Origin: Streptomyces justiciae
Lineage (GTDB): Bacteria > Actinomycetota > Actinomycetes > Streptomycetales > Streptomycetaceae
NCBI RefSeq assembly: GCF_015163075.1
Contig: NZ_JADDXU010000010.1
Coordinates: 1-64,000 of the forward strand
Length of the DNA stretch: 64,000 nucleotides
Direction: 5' to 3'
Notes under the pieces: generated by a model
Databases searched by the model: none
Told to the model about the DNA's origin: nothing
Seen by the model: the letters and a program-made list of their open reading frames with translations, nothing else
Made by a program: the position numbers and the translations under genes
Part shown: one piece after another, positions 33,924-42,301 of the stretch
Layout: each line of letters opens with the position of its first letter
Position numbering within the stretch: the first letter of the stretch is position 1

Positions 33924-34253
33924 ATGCCGGCCCAGCCCCGATCCGTGCCGGAGACCTTCGCGTTCGCCTGCGGGGACTGCGGGCACGGCTGGGAGGCCAC
34001 GTTCCAGGTCATGTTCTTCACCGACCCGCTGGACCCCTCGGGCCTGACCACCCAGGAGTACGTCGACGAAGCGGGCCGGGCCGTCAGATCGCCGCTCGCC
34101 GAAGCGGTCTGCCCGAAGTGCGGCGGCCGGAAGGTGCGCGTCCTGGAGGCGGGCCTCGCCGAACGGGCCCGGAAGGCGGAACACGAACGCGGCGGACACG
34201 GGCCGCACCACCGCCCCCATCTCCCCCACCGCTCGCCCGAACGGCCGGACTGA
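33924..34253 (+). CDS. Small zinc-ribbon protein
   Basis: The 109-residue product has an N-terminal CGDCGHGWEATFQV and a second pair CPKCGGRKVRVLE, together a four-Cys zinc ribbon. The tail is rich in His and Pro (GGHGPHHRPHLPHRSP) and may also bind metal. The ATG at 33924 lies just after the 41-bp repeats. No function is known. Confidence 0.75.
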   Translation: MPAQPRSVPETFAFACGDCGHGWEATFQVMFFTDPLDPSGLTTQEYVDEAGRAVRSPLAEAVCPKCGGRKVRVLEAGLAERARKAEHERGGHGPHHRPHLPHRSPERPD

Positions 34254-34395
34254 ACTGCCGGCGGGCGCGCGCTCCCCCTCCCCTCCGCCGAATCCCGGGA
34301 CATCGTGATCATCGGGCGGCACAATGGCCCCTGCGGTCGGCGGTGCCTCGATCGCGGGAGCGCAGGAGCCTAGGAGCGACGAGAGGACGGACGAC

Positions 34396-35202
34396 GTGAG
34401 TGACACCCCCACCAGCGGGTCGTCGAGGCTCAACACCGGCGTCGCGCACAACGCACGCGTGTGGAACTACTGGATCGGCGGCAAGGACAACTACGAGGTC
34501 GACCAGCAGGTCGGCGAGCACGTCGCCACGATGTTCCCGATCATCCGGGACATCGCCCGCGCCGACCGCGAGTTCCTCGGCCGCGCGGTGACCCATCTGG
34601 CCACCGACCGCGGTGTACGGCAGTTCCTGGACATCGGCACCGGTCTGCCCACCGTCGACAACACCCACGAGATCGCCCAGCGCATCGCGCCCGACGCGCG
34701 GATCGTCTACGTCGACAACGACCCCATCGTCCTCGCCCACGCCCGCACCCTGCTGACCAGCACCCACGAGGGCGTCACCGACTACATCGACGCCGACGTG
34801 CACGACCCGGCCGCGATCCTCGAACGGGCCGGAGGCACCCTGGACTTCACCCGTCCCGTCGCCGTGATGATGCTGGGCATCCTCAACTTCGTCCTCGACT
34901 ACGACAAGGCCCGCGACATCGTCCGCCAGGTGCTGGCCGCAGTACCGTCCGGCAGCTACCTCGTGCTGACCCACCCCACCTTCGACGACGAGCTCGGCGG
35001 CGCGGGCCAGATCCCGGCCATGGAGTTCTGGAACGAGAACGCCACCCCGCCGATCACCGCCCGCAGCGGTACGGACATCGCCGCGTTCTTCGAGGGCCTC
35101 GACTTCCTCGACCCGGGCCTGGTGTCGTGCTCGCAGTGGCGGGCCGACGCGAACTCGCCTGTCGTGGTGCCGCAGTTCGGCGCGGTGGCCGTGAAACCCT
35201 GA
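34396..35202 (+). CDS. DUF574-type SAM-dependent methyltransferase (copy 2)
   Basis: The 268-residue paralogue of the 18591 gene shares VWNYWIGGKDNYEVD at the N-terminus, FLDIGTGLPTVDNTHEIAQ as the SAM motif, and VYVDNDPIVLAHA. The GTG start at 34396 has a weak GAGAGGA upstream. It lies 39 bp before the glutamine-synthetase-like gene and could be transcribed with it. The substrate is unknown. Confidence 0.92.
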   Translation: MSDTPTSGSSRLNTGVAHNARVWNYWIGGKDNYEVDQQVGEHVATMFPIIRDIARADREFLGRAVTHLATDRGVRQFLDIGTGLPTVDNTHEIAQRIAPDARIVYVDNDPIVLAHARTLLTSTHEGVTDYIDADVHDPAAILERAGGTLDFTRPVAVMMLGILNFVLDYDKARDIVRQVLAAVPSGSYLVLTHPTFDDELGGAGQIPAMEFWNENATPPITARSGTDIAAFFEGLDFLDPGLVSCSQWRADANSPVVVPQFGAVAVKP

Positions 35203-35241
35203 CGCGGGACCCGTACCGGCAGACCCCGTCGTGGAGGACGT

Positions 35242-36645
35242 ATGACCACCCTTGCCGACCCCGTACCCGGCGGACGTCCCGGTGACGTCGACCGCGCCAC
35301 CGCGCTGAGCGGCGAACTGTCCGGGAGAGGCGTTCACGGGGTGGTGCTGTCGTACGTCGACACCGCTGGCATCGGCCGGGTGAAGACGGTCCCCACGGCG
35401 AAGCTCGCCTCGGCGGCGGCCTGGGGCGTCGGTATGTCCCCGGTGTTCGACACCTTCCTCGCCGACGACTCCATCGTGACGACCGACGTCCTGGGCTCCC
35501 CCGACGGCGACCTGCGCCTGTACCCCGACCTCGACCAACTGACGGTCCTCGCCGGGCAGCCCGGCTGGGCGTGGGCGCCGGTCGACCGGATCACCCAGGA
35601 GGGCGACCGGCACCCCGGCTGCACGCGCACGCTGCTGCGCCGGATCGTCGCGGACGCCGAGCAGCGGCACGGTCTGACCTTCAAGGCGGCCGTCGAGGTC
35701 GAGTGGGCGGTGGGCCAAGGCCCGGCGGCCCAGGGCGACTTCACACCCGCACTGTCGGGCCCGGCCTACGGGGCGGTCCGCCAGGTCGAGTTGAGCGAGT
35801 ACACGGCCGACCTGCTGGCGGCCCTCGCGACGCAGGGCGTGGACGTCGACCAGCTCCATCCCGAGTACGCGGCAGGGCAGTTCGAGGTCTCGGTCGGCGC
35901 CCTGGACCCGGTGGCGGCGGCCGACCGGAGCGTGCTGGTACGCCAGACGATCCGCGCGGTCGCCCAACGGCACGGCCTGGTCGTCTCGTTCGCCCCGGCC
36001 GTCTTCGCCGAGGGCGTCGGCAACGGCGGCCACCTGCATCTCTCCGCCTGGCGCGAGGGCGTCAACCTGCATACGGGCGGCGGGGGTCGGTACGGCATGA
36101 CGGCCGACGCGGAGGCGTTCGCGGCCGGCGTCCTGACCCACCTCCCCGCGCTCACGGCCGTCACCGCCCCGAGCCCGGCCAGCTATCTCCGCCTCAAACC
36201 CTCCCAGTGGGCCGGGGTGTTCACCGCGTGGGGCCGCGAGACCAGAGAGGCCGCGGTCCGTGTCGTCACCGGCACGCTGGGCCTGCGCGAGCAAGCCGCC
36301 AACCTGGAGGTCAAGCCGGTCGACCTGGCAGCGAACCCGTATCTGGCCCTCGGCTCCGTCATCGCGGCGGGCCTCGACGGCATCGCCTCGGCCGCCGTAC
36401 TCCCCGAGGAGATCACCGGCGACCCGGCCCGGCTGGACGCCGAACAGGCGGCGGCCCAGGGGGTACGTCGGCTGCCGACCTCGCTCGCCGAGGCGGTCGC
36501 CGAGTTCCGCAAGGACGAGTGTCTGCGGGGCGCCCTCGGCCCGGTCCTCGCCGATGCGGTGATCGCCGTACGGGAAGGCGAGATCGCGGCGGTGGCCGGG
36601 CTGGACGATACCGGGATCGCGGCGGCGTACCGCTGGAAGTACTGA
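35242..36645 (+). CDS. Glutamine-synthetase-like gamma-glutamyl ligase
   Basis: The 467-residue member of the GS fold has the beta-grasp N-terminus (VLSYVDTAGIGRVKTVP), an active-site Glu region FKAAVEVEWAV, the metal/ammonia-site GNGGHLHLS, and VKPVDLAANPYLALG near the C-terminus. It is more like GlnA3/GlnA4 or the GS half of FluG than the housekeeping enzyme. It probably joins glutamate to an amine. An amidohydrolase gene follows after 1 bp; the pair has the same parts as the eukaryotic FluG fusion, in separate chains. Confidence 0.88.
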   Translation: MTTLADPVPGGRPGDVDRATALSGELSGRGVHGVVLSYVDTAGIGRVKTVPTAKLASAAAWGVGMSPVFDTFLADDSIVTTDVLGSPDGDLRLYPDLDQLTVLAGQPGWAWAPVDRITQEGDRHPGCTRTLLRRIVADAEQRHGLTFKAAVEVEWAVGQGPAAQGDFTPALSGPAYGAVRQVELSEYTADLLAALATQGVDVDQLHPEYAAGQFEVSVGALDPVAAADRSVLVRQTIRAVAQRHGLVVSFAPAVFAEGVGNGGHLHLSAWREGVNLHTGGGGRYGMTADAEAFAAGVLTHLPALTAVTAPSPASYLRLKPSQWAGVFTAWGRETREAAVRVVTGTLGLREQAANLEVKPVDLAANPYLALGSVIAAGLDGIASAAVLPEEITGDPARLDAEQAAAQGVRRLPTSLAEAVAEFRKDECLRGALGPVLADAVIAVREGEIAAVAGLDDTGIAAAYRWKY

Positions 36646-36646
36646 C

Positions 36647-37753
36647 GTGACCGCGGTCCACGAGGCGCTCGCGGAGCTCAGCCTGGTCGACCACCACTGC
36701 CACGGCGTGGTCACCGAGGACCTCGACCGGGACGGATTCGAGACCCTCCTCACCGAGGGCGGTCGATGGCCGGGCAGCGGCATCTCGCCCTTCGACACCC
36801 CGGTGGGCGTATCGGTACGCCGCCACTGCGCACCCCTGCTGGACCTGGACCGGCACGCCCCGCCGGAGGCGTACCTGGCCCGCCGGGCGGAGCTGGGCGC
36901 GCGGGAGGTGAACCGGCGCTTCCTCGCCGGGGCGGGGACCGGCACGTACTGCCTGGACACGGGCCTCGGCCCGACCGAGCTGGCCGCGGACGACGTGTAC
37001 GAGGTCGTAAGGCTGGAGAGCGTGGAGGAAGCCCTGGTGGCGAAGGGCGTGGAGCCCGACGACTACGCCGAGGCCTTCCGCGCGGCCGCCCTCCAGGCCG
37101 TCCAGCGCCAGCGTGCGGTGGCGGTGAAGTCGGTGGCGGCGTACCGCACGGGATTCGATCTGAACCCGGCCCGTCCGTCGGCAGCGGAGGTGGAGCGGGC
37201 GGCTCGGGATCGACTGGCGACGAGCGGGCGGCTGACGGACCCGGTCCTGGTCCGGCACGTCCTGTGGACCGCCGTCGACCTGGGCCTCCCCCTCCAGCTC
37301 CACACGGGCTTCGGCGACAACGACATCCGCCTGCACAAGGTCGACCCCACCCACCTCACGGACTGGCTGCACCTGACCGCCGGCACGATCCCGGTCCTGC
37401 TGCTGCACTGCTGGCCGTACCAGCGGCAGGCCGGCTATCTGGCCGCGGTCTTCGAGCAGGTGTACCTGGACGTCGGCCTCACCCTGCACCACGTCGGCCC
37501 GGCGCGGGCCCGGGCCGTCCTGGAGGAGGCCCTGGAGATCACACCGTTCCGCAAACTGCTGTACAGCTCCGACGCGTACGGTCTGGCGGAGTTCTACGCG
37601 CTCGGCGCGCTGTCCTTCCGCCGGGGCCTGGGCGAGCTCCTCCAGGACCGGGTGGACACCGACGAGCTGAGCCCGCCCGACGCACGCCGGCTCGCGGAGT
37701 GGGCGGGAGCACACAATGCGCGTCGGGTCTACCGCCTTTCCGGCCCCTCCTGA
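36647..37753 (+). CDS. Amidohydrolase_2-type hydrolase, partner of the GS-like ligase
   Basis: The 368-residue TIM-barrel protein has the metal motif VDHHCHGVV near the N-terminus, LQLHTGFGDND in the middle, VLLLHCWPYQRQ, and LLYSSDAYGLAE with a likely catalytic Asp near the end. The GTG start lies 1 bp after the ligase stop, so translation is coupled. The order ligase then amidohydrolase suggests gamma-glutamylation followed by hydrolysis of an amine or amide substrate. Confidence 0.87.
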   Translation: MTAVHEALAELSLVDHHCHGVVTEDLDRDGFETLLTEGGRWPGSGISPFDTPVGVSVRRHCAPLLDLDRHAPPEAYLARRAELGAREVNRRFLAGAGTGTYCLDTGLGPTELAADDVYEVVRLESVEEALVAKGVEPDDYAEAFRAAALQAVQRQRAVAVKSVAAYRTGFDLNPARPSAAEVERAARDRLATSGRLTDPVLVRHVLWTAVDLGLPLQLHTGFGDNDIRLHKVDPTHLTDWLHLTAGTIPVLLLHCWPYQRQAGYLAAVFEQVYLDVGLTLHHVGPARARAVLEEALEITPFRKLLYSSDAYGLAEFYALGALSFRRGLGELLQDRVDTDELSPPDARRLAEWAGAHNARRVYRLSGPS

Positions 37754-37768
37754 AAGTATGATCAAGCA

Positions 37769-38305
37769 ATGTCTGACATGACCGAAACCACGCCCGGCTG
37801 GCTGACGACCGACGACCTCGAGCAGGCGCGCGCCCGGATGCCGATCCTGTACGTCGAGGCCGTACCGGTGCGCGTCGACGACAGCGGCGAAGTCACCAGC
37901 GTCGGCCTGCTGCTGCGCATCGGCCCCGACGGGACGGTCAGCCGGACGCTGGTCTCCGGACGCGTGCTGCACCACGAGCGGGTCCGCGACGCCCTGATGC
38001 GGAACCTGGAGAAGGACCTCGGCCCGGTGGCGCTGCCCCGCATCCCGACCGCCCCGCAGCCCTTCACGGTCGCCGAGTACTTCCCCACGCAGGGCATCAC
38101 GCCGTACCACGACCCCCGTCAGCACGCGGTGTCGCTGGCCTACGTCGTCCCGGTCACCGGCGACTGCCGCCCCCGGCAGGACGCCCTCGACCTGGTGTGG
38201 TTCAGCCCCCAGGAAGCGGTGTCGGAGGCGGTGCAGAGCGAGATGCCGGGCGGGCACGGGGTGCTGTTGAAGCAGGCGCTGGCGTATGTGGGGTGCGTGA
38301 TCTGA
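37769..38305 (+). CDS. DUF4916 / Nudix-like protein
   Basis: The 178-residue product matches the actinobacterial DUF4916 group, whose fold is Nudix-like. Segments are PGWLTTDDLEQARARMPILYVEAVPVRV, then RTLVSGRVLHHERVRDALMRNLEKDLGP. No standard Nudix box is visible. Its start lies 15 bp after the amidohydrolase stop. Function unknown. Confidence 0.82.
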   Translation: MSDMTETTPGWLTTDDLEQARARMPILYVEAVPVRVDDSGEVTSVGLLLRIGPDGTVSRTLVSGRVLHHERVRDALMRNLEKDLGPVALPRIPTAPQPFTVAEYFPTQGITPYHDPRQHAVSLAYVVPVTGDCRPRQDALDLVWFSPQEAVSEAVQSEMPGGHGVLLKQALAYVGCVI

Positions 38306-38324
38306 CCTTCGGCGGCGCCCTGCC

Positions 38325-38377
38325 TTGACGCCCCTGGCGAATGGGGGGAGAGTCATAGGTATACGTCGTAAACATAC
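38325..38377 (+). promoter_or_regulatory. Polysaccharide-locus promoter/operator A (before galE)
   Basis: The -35 TTGACG (38325-38330), a 17-nt spacer and -10 GAGAGT (38348-38353) are followed 5 nt later by the 19-bp operator GTATACGTCGTAAACATAC (38359-38377), with the galE ATG 33 nt further on. ACGTCGTA and TACGACGT around it form an 8-bp inverted repeat. The same layout occurs at four other promoters in this locus. Confidence 0.8.
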
Positions 38378-38410
38378 GACGTTCTTCCGCGTACTCGGGA
38401 GCGTCGTGCC

Positions 38411-39481
38411 ATGACGCGCAGCGGCCCCGGCCCCCCGTCCACCGTCCTCGTGACGGGCGGAGCCGGATTCATCGGTTCCCATGCCTGCGTCGAGCTGCTC
38501 GACCACGGCTACGAGCTGATCGTGGTCGACGACTACTCCAACAGCACGCCTGAGGTCCTCACCCGCGTGGAGCGGATCGCCGGCCGGTTCGTCGGCGCCG
38601 TCTACGAACTCGACGTACGGGACCGGCGCTCCCTGTCGGCCGTCTTCGACCGGCACGCCGTCGACGCCGTGCTGCACTTCGCCGCGCACAAGGCGGTCGG
38701 CGCCTCGGTGCGGAGGCCTGTCGAGTACTACGACACCAATGTCGGCGGCACCACCTCGCTGTTGCGCACCATGCACGAGCACGGCGTGCACCACCTGGTG
38801 TTCTCCTCCTCCTGCTCGCTCTACGGCGAGGCCGGCCCCGGCCCCCTCGACGAGTCCACGCCCGCCCGCCCCACCAACCCCTACGCCGCCTCGAAGTGGC
38901 TGTGCGAGCAGATCCTCACCGACGTCTGCCGGCGCTGCCCCGAGTACACGGTGCTGAGCCTGCGCTACTTCAACCCGGCCGGCGCCCACCCCAGCGGGCT
39001 GCTCGGCGAGGACCCGCGCGGCGAGCCCGGCAACCTGATGCCGTACGTCGCCCAAGTGGCCGCCGGACGACGGAAGTTGCTACGGGTCTTCGGCGGCGAC
39101 TACCCCACGCACGACGGCACCGCGGTCCGCGACTACCTCCACGTCATGGACACCGTCGAGGCGCACCGGGTGGCGTTGGACCACCTGGCCGACGGACCCG
39201 GCATGCAAGTCTTCAACCTCGGTGTGGGCAGGGGCAGTTCGGTGCTGGACGTGGTCGCCGCGTACGGGCACGCGGCCGGCCGGGAGGTGCCGTACGAGAT
39301 CGTGGCCCGGCGTCCCGGCGACGTGGCCGAGCTGGTCGCCGACGCGTCCGCGGTGGAGCGCGCCTGGGGCTGGCGGCCCACCCGGGACCTGGCGGACATG
39401 TGCCGCGACTCGTGGCGGTTCCAGCAGCTCAACCCGCAGGGGTACGCGGGGTCGGCGCGGCACCTGAACGGGAAGCGGTAA
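38411..39481 (+). CDS. galE: UDP-glucose 4-epimerase
   Basis: GalE interconverts UDP-glucose and UDP-galactose (or the N-acetyl forms). The 356-residue product has GGAGFIGSHACVELLDHGYE, the catalytic Ser region FSSSCSLYG, the YxxxK in PYAASKWLCE, and the substrate loop LRYFNPAGAHPSG. It is the leftmost gene under the shared operator and the only gene of its unit. Its last 53 bp overlap the GH15 gene on the other strand. Confidence 0.95.
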   Translation: MTRSGPGPPSTVLVTGGAGFIGSHACVELLDHGYELIVVDDYSNSTPEVLTRVERIAGRFVGAVYELDVRDRRSLSAVFDRHAVDAVLHFAAHKAVGASVRRPVEYYDTNVGGTTSLLRTMHEHGVHHLVFSSSCSLYGEAGPGPLDESTPARPTNPYAASKWLCEQILTDVCRRCPEYTVLSLRYFNPAGAHPSGLLGEDPRGEPGNLMPYVAQVAAGRRKLLRVFGGDYPTHDGTAVRDYLHVMDTVEAHRVALDHLADGPGMQVFNLGVGRGSSVLDVVAAYGHAAGREVPYEIVARRPGDVAELVADASAVERAWGWRPTRDLADMCRDSWRFQQLNPQGYAGSARHLNGKR

Positions 39482-41276
39482 GCGCTCCGCGGGGTGGCGA
39501 GGTGAGCGTGAAGGCCGTCTCGACGAGGGCGATGTGGCTGAACGCCTGGGGCGTGTTGCCCAGTTGACGGCCCGCGTCCGGGTCCCACTGCTCGGACAGC
39601 AGGCCCACGTCGTTGCGGACGGCGAGGACACGCTCGAACGCCTCCCGGGCACGGGGCAGTTGGCCGGTGGCGGCGAGCGCGTCCGCGTACCAGAGGGTGC
39701 AGGCGACGAATGCCCCCTCGGCGCCGCGCACTCCGTCGACCGCGTGCGCGTCGGGGCCGTCCGGGGCATACCGCCGCACGAAGCCGCCGTGGTCGAGGCG
39801 CCGCATCGCGCGGACGGTGGCGCGGACCCGCTCGTCCCCGGCGGGCAGGAAGCCCAGGCGGGGGATCAGCAGCGCCGAGGCGTCCAGGGCCGGGGAGCCG
39901 TAGGACTGGACGAAAGCTCCTCGGCGCGGGTCCCAGCCCTCCCTGAGGATCTGCCGGCGCACGTCGTCGCGCAGGGACCGCCACTGGTCGGACGTTCCGT
40001 TCCTGCTCAGGAGCGCACCCATGCGCAGGGCGCGGTCGGCGGCCACCCACACCATGACCTTGGAGTGCGTGAACTGCCGTGCCGGTCCCCGGACCTGCCA
40101 CAGGCCTTGATCGGGTTCGCGCCAGTGCCGCTGGAGGTGGGCCATGAGCTCCTCCACCAGGTCCCAGAGGTGGGCCGGCAGCGGGATGCCGGCGCACAGG
40201 GAGAGGTACAGGGTGTCCAGGACCTCGCCGTACACGTCCAGTTGGAACTGGTCCACGGCCGCGTTGCCGAAGCGGACGGGGCGGGAGCCCTCGTAGCCCG
40301 GGAGCCAGGGTGCCTCGGTCTCGGGCAGCAGACGCTGACCGCCGACGCCGTACACGGTCTGGAGCCCGGCGGGGTCCCCGGCGATGGCCCGGACCAGCCA
40401 GTCCAGCCAGGCCGTCGCCTCCTCCCGGTAGCCGCTGCGCAGCAGACAGGACAGGGTCAGGGTGGAGTCGCGCAGCCAGCAGTAGCGGTGGTCCCAGTTG
40501 CGCCCGCCGCCGAGGCGGCCGGGCAACGAGGTGGTGGGCGCGGCGACGATGGCGCCGGTAGGGGCGTAGGTGAGGGCCTTGAGGGTGATGAGGGAGCGCA
40601 GCACCGCCTCGCGGTACGGGCCCTCGTAGCGGCACCGGGCGCTCCAGCGGCGCCAGAAGTCGCAGGTCTCCTTCAGGACCGTCTCGGCGGGCACGAACAG
40701 CGGCGCCGGTGGTTCCGGCAGGTGCGAGGGGGCCCAGACCAGGGTGAACGCCAGCCGTCGGCCGGCCTGGACGGTGAACTCGTGGACCGTACGGTCGTCG
40801 CGCGCGGACTCCCGCACCCGGCCGTCGGTGTGCAGCCAGACGGCGTCCGGGCCGGCGACCGCCACCGCGCACTGGTCGACGGCCCGGATCCAGGGCGTGA
40901 CCCGGCCCTGGTGGAAGCGCAGCCGCAGCTCGCTGCGCAGGCGTACGGTGCCCGAAAGACCCTCCACCACCCGTACCAGACAGGGCAGTTGGACCCGGGG
41001 CGGCATGAAGTCCGTGACCCGGACGGCTCCGGTGGGGGTCTCCCAGCGCGAGTCGAGGACCAGGGTGTCCTGCCGGTACGCCCGGTGCACGCAGGCGCCG
41101 CCGCCGACGGGGGCCACCCGCCAGTGGCCGTTGTCCCGCGTCCCCAGCAGGGCGGCCAGACAGGCGGGTGAGTCGAAGCGGGGAAGGCACAGCCAGTCGA
41201 CGGAACCGTCCCTGCCGATCATGGCGGCGGTCTCCAGGTCGCTGAGGAGGGCGTAGTCCTCGATGGGTGCGTTCAT
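39429..41276 (-). CDS. Glycoside hydrolase family 15 protein (glucoamylase/trehalase-like)
   Basis: The 615-residue protein has an N-terminal beta domain starting PIEDYALLSDLETAAMIGRDGS and the catalytic alpha/alpha barrel with NWDHRYCWLRDSTLTL, FTHSKVMVWVAADRA, and the catalytic-Glu region LLSEQWDPDAGRQLGNTPQAFSH. No signal peptide is seen, so it acts in the cytoplasm, perhaps on trehalose or a glucan. It is last in the operon after rmlB (18-bp gap). Whether it serves polysaccharide synthesis is not clear. Confidence 0.92.
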   Translation of the reverse strand: MNAPIEDYALLSDLETAAMIGRDGSVDWLCLPRFDSPACLAALLGTRDNGHWRVAPVGGGACVHRAYRQDTLVLDSRWETPTGAVRVTDFMPPRVQLPCLVRVVEGLSGTVRLRSELRLRFHQGRVTPWIRAVDQCAVAVAGPDAVWLHTDGRVRESARDDRTVHEFTVQAGRRLAFTLVWAPSHLPEPPAPLFVPAETVLKETCDFWRRWSARCRYEGPYREAVLRSLITLKALTYAPTGAIVAAPTTSLPGRLGGGRNWDHRYCWLRDSTLTLSCLLRSGYREEATAWLDWLVRAIAGDPAGLQTVYGVGGQRLLPETEAPWLPGYEGSRPVRFGNAAVDQFQLDVYGEVLDTLYLSLCAGIPLPAHLWDLVEELMAHLQRHWREPDQGLWQVRGPARQFTHSKVMVWVAADRALRMGALLSRNGTSDQWRSLRDDVRRQILREGWDPRRGAFVQSYGSPALDASALLIPRLGFLPAGDERVRATVRAMRRLDHGGFVRRYAPDGPDAHAVDGVRGAEGAFVACTLWYADALAATGQLPRAREAFERVLAVRNDVGLLSEQWDPDAGRQLGNTPQAFSHIALVETAFTLTSPPRGALTASRSGAAPTPRTPAG

Positions 41277-41294
41277 GGTCGGGTCCGCTCGTGA

Positions 41295-42290
41295 TCATGC
41301 GGCCTCCGACTCGGCCCGCCGCAGGAGGGGTTCCCACCAGGAGCGGTGGGTGCGGTACCAGTGGACGGTCCGGGCGATGCCGGTCGCGAGGTCCGTGCAT
41401 GGTGCGAAGCCGAGTTCGTCGCGGATTTTGCTGAAGTCGACGCTGTAGCGGCGATCGTGGCCCTTGCGGTCCTCGACGTGGGTGACCATGCCCCAGTCGG
41501 CGCCGCACTCGCGCAGCAGCAGGGCCGTCAGGTCGTGGTTGGAGAGTTCGTTGCCACCGCCGATGTTGTAGACCTCGCCGGGACGGCCCGCGGTGCGGAC
41601 GAGTTCGATGCCGCGGACGTGGTCGTCGACGTGGATCCAGTCCCGGACGTGCAGGCCGTCGCCGTACAGCGGCACCGGTCGGCCGTCCAGCAGTCGGGTG
41701 ATGAACAGCGGGACGGCCTTCTCCGGGAACTGGTACGGGCCGTAGTTGTTGGAGCAGCGGGTGACCCGGACGTCGAGGCCGTGGGTGCGGTGCTGGGCCA
41801 GGGCGAGCAGGTCGGAGGCGGCCTTGGTCGCGGCGTAGGGCGAGTTGGGGCGCAGCGGGTCGGTCTCCGGCCAGGAGCCGGCGCGGATCGAGCCGTAGAC
41901 CTCGTCGGTGGAGATGTGCACGAAGGTCCGCAGGCCGTGCCGCAGGGCCGCGTCGAGCAGCGTCTGGGTACCGACGACGTTGGTGCGGACGAACGCGGCG
42001 GGGCCGAGGAGGGATCGGTCGACGTGGGACTCGGCGGCGAAGTGCACGATCTGGTCGTGCGTGGGGACGAGCGGGTCGACGAGGTCGGCGTCGCAGATGT
42101 CGCCGCGGACGAAGTCGAAGCGGCGGTCGTCCCGGACTTCGTACAGGTTGGCGGGGTTTCCGGCGTAGGTGAGGTTGTCGAGGACGGTGACAGCGATGTC
42201 GGGTGGTCCGTCCGGGCCGAGCAGGGTGCGGACGTAGTGGGAGCCGATGAAGCCGGCTCCGCCGGTGACCAGGATGCGGGTCGTGATCAT
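41295..42290 (-). CDS. rmlB: dTDP-glucose 4,6-dehydratase
   Basis: RmlB turns dTDP-glucose into dTDP-4-keto-6-deoxyglucose. In this 331-residue product the NAD motif is TGGAGFIGSHYVR, the catalytic triad region STDEVYGSI, and YxxxK is in PYAATKAASD; CSNNYGPYQFPEK is the substrate loop. It lies 11 bp after rmlA. No rmlC or rmlD is in the window, so completion to rhamnose or another deoxysugar needs genes elsewhere. Confidence 0.95.
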   Translation of the reverse strand: MITTRILVTGGAGFIGSHYVRTLLGPDGPPDIAVTVLDNLTYAGNPANLYEVRDDRRFDFVRGDICDADLVDPLVPTHDQIVHFAAESHVDRSLLGPAAFVRTNVVGTQTLLDAALRHGLRTFVHISTDEVYGSIRAGSWPETDPLRPNSPYAATKAASDLLALAQHRTHGLDVRVTRCSNNYGPYQFPEKAVPLFITRLLDGRPVPLYGDGLHVRDWIHVDDHVRGIELVRTAGRPGEVYNIGGGNELSNHDLTALLLRECGADWGMVTHVEDRKGHDRRYSVDFSKIRDELGFAPCTDLATGIARTVHWYRTHRSWWEPLLRRAESEAA

Positions 42291-42301
42291 GACGAACTCG
42301 G

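Noticed and set aside
36413..39055. 880-codon minus-strand frame over the amidohydrolase, DUF4916 and galE genes
   Set aside because: It crosses three recognised plus-strand genes and operator A, and has shadow-type composition.
40744..41256. Plus-strand frame opposite the GH15 start
   Set aside because: It has no ribosome site and no recognisable domain, and lies entirely within a well-supported gene.
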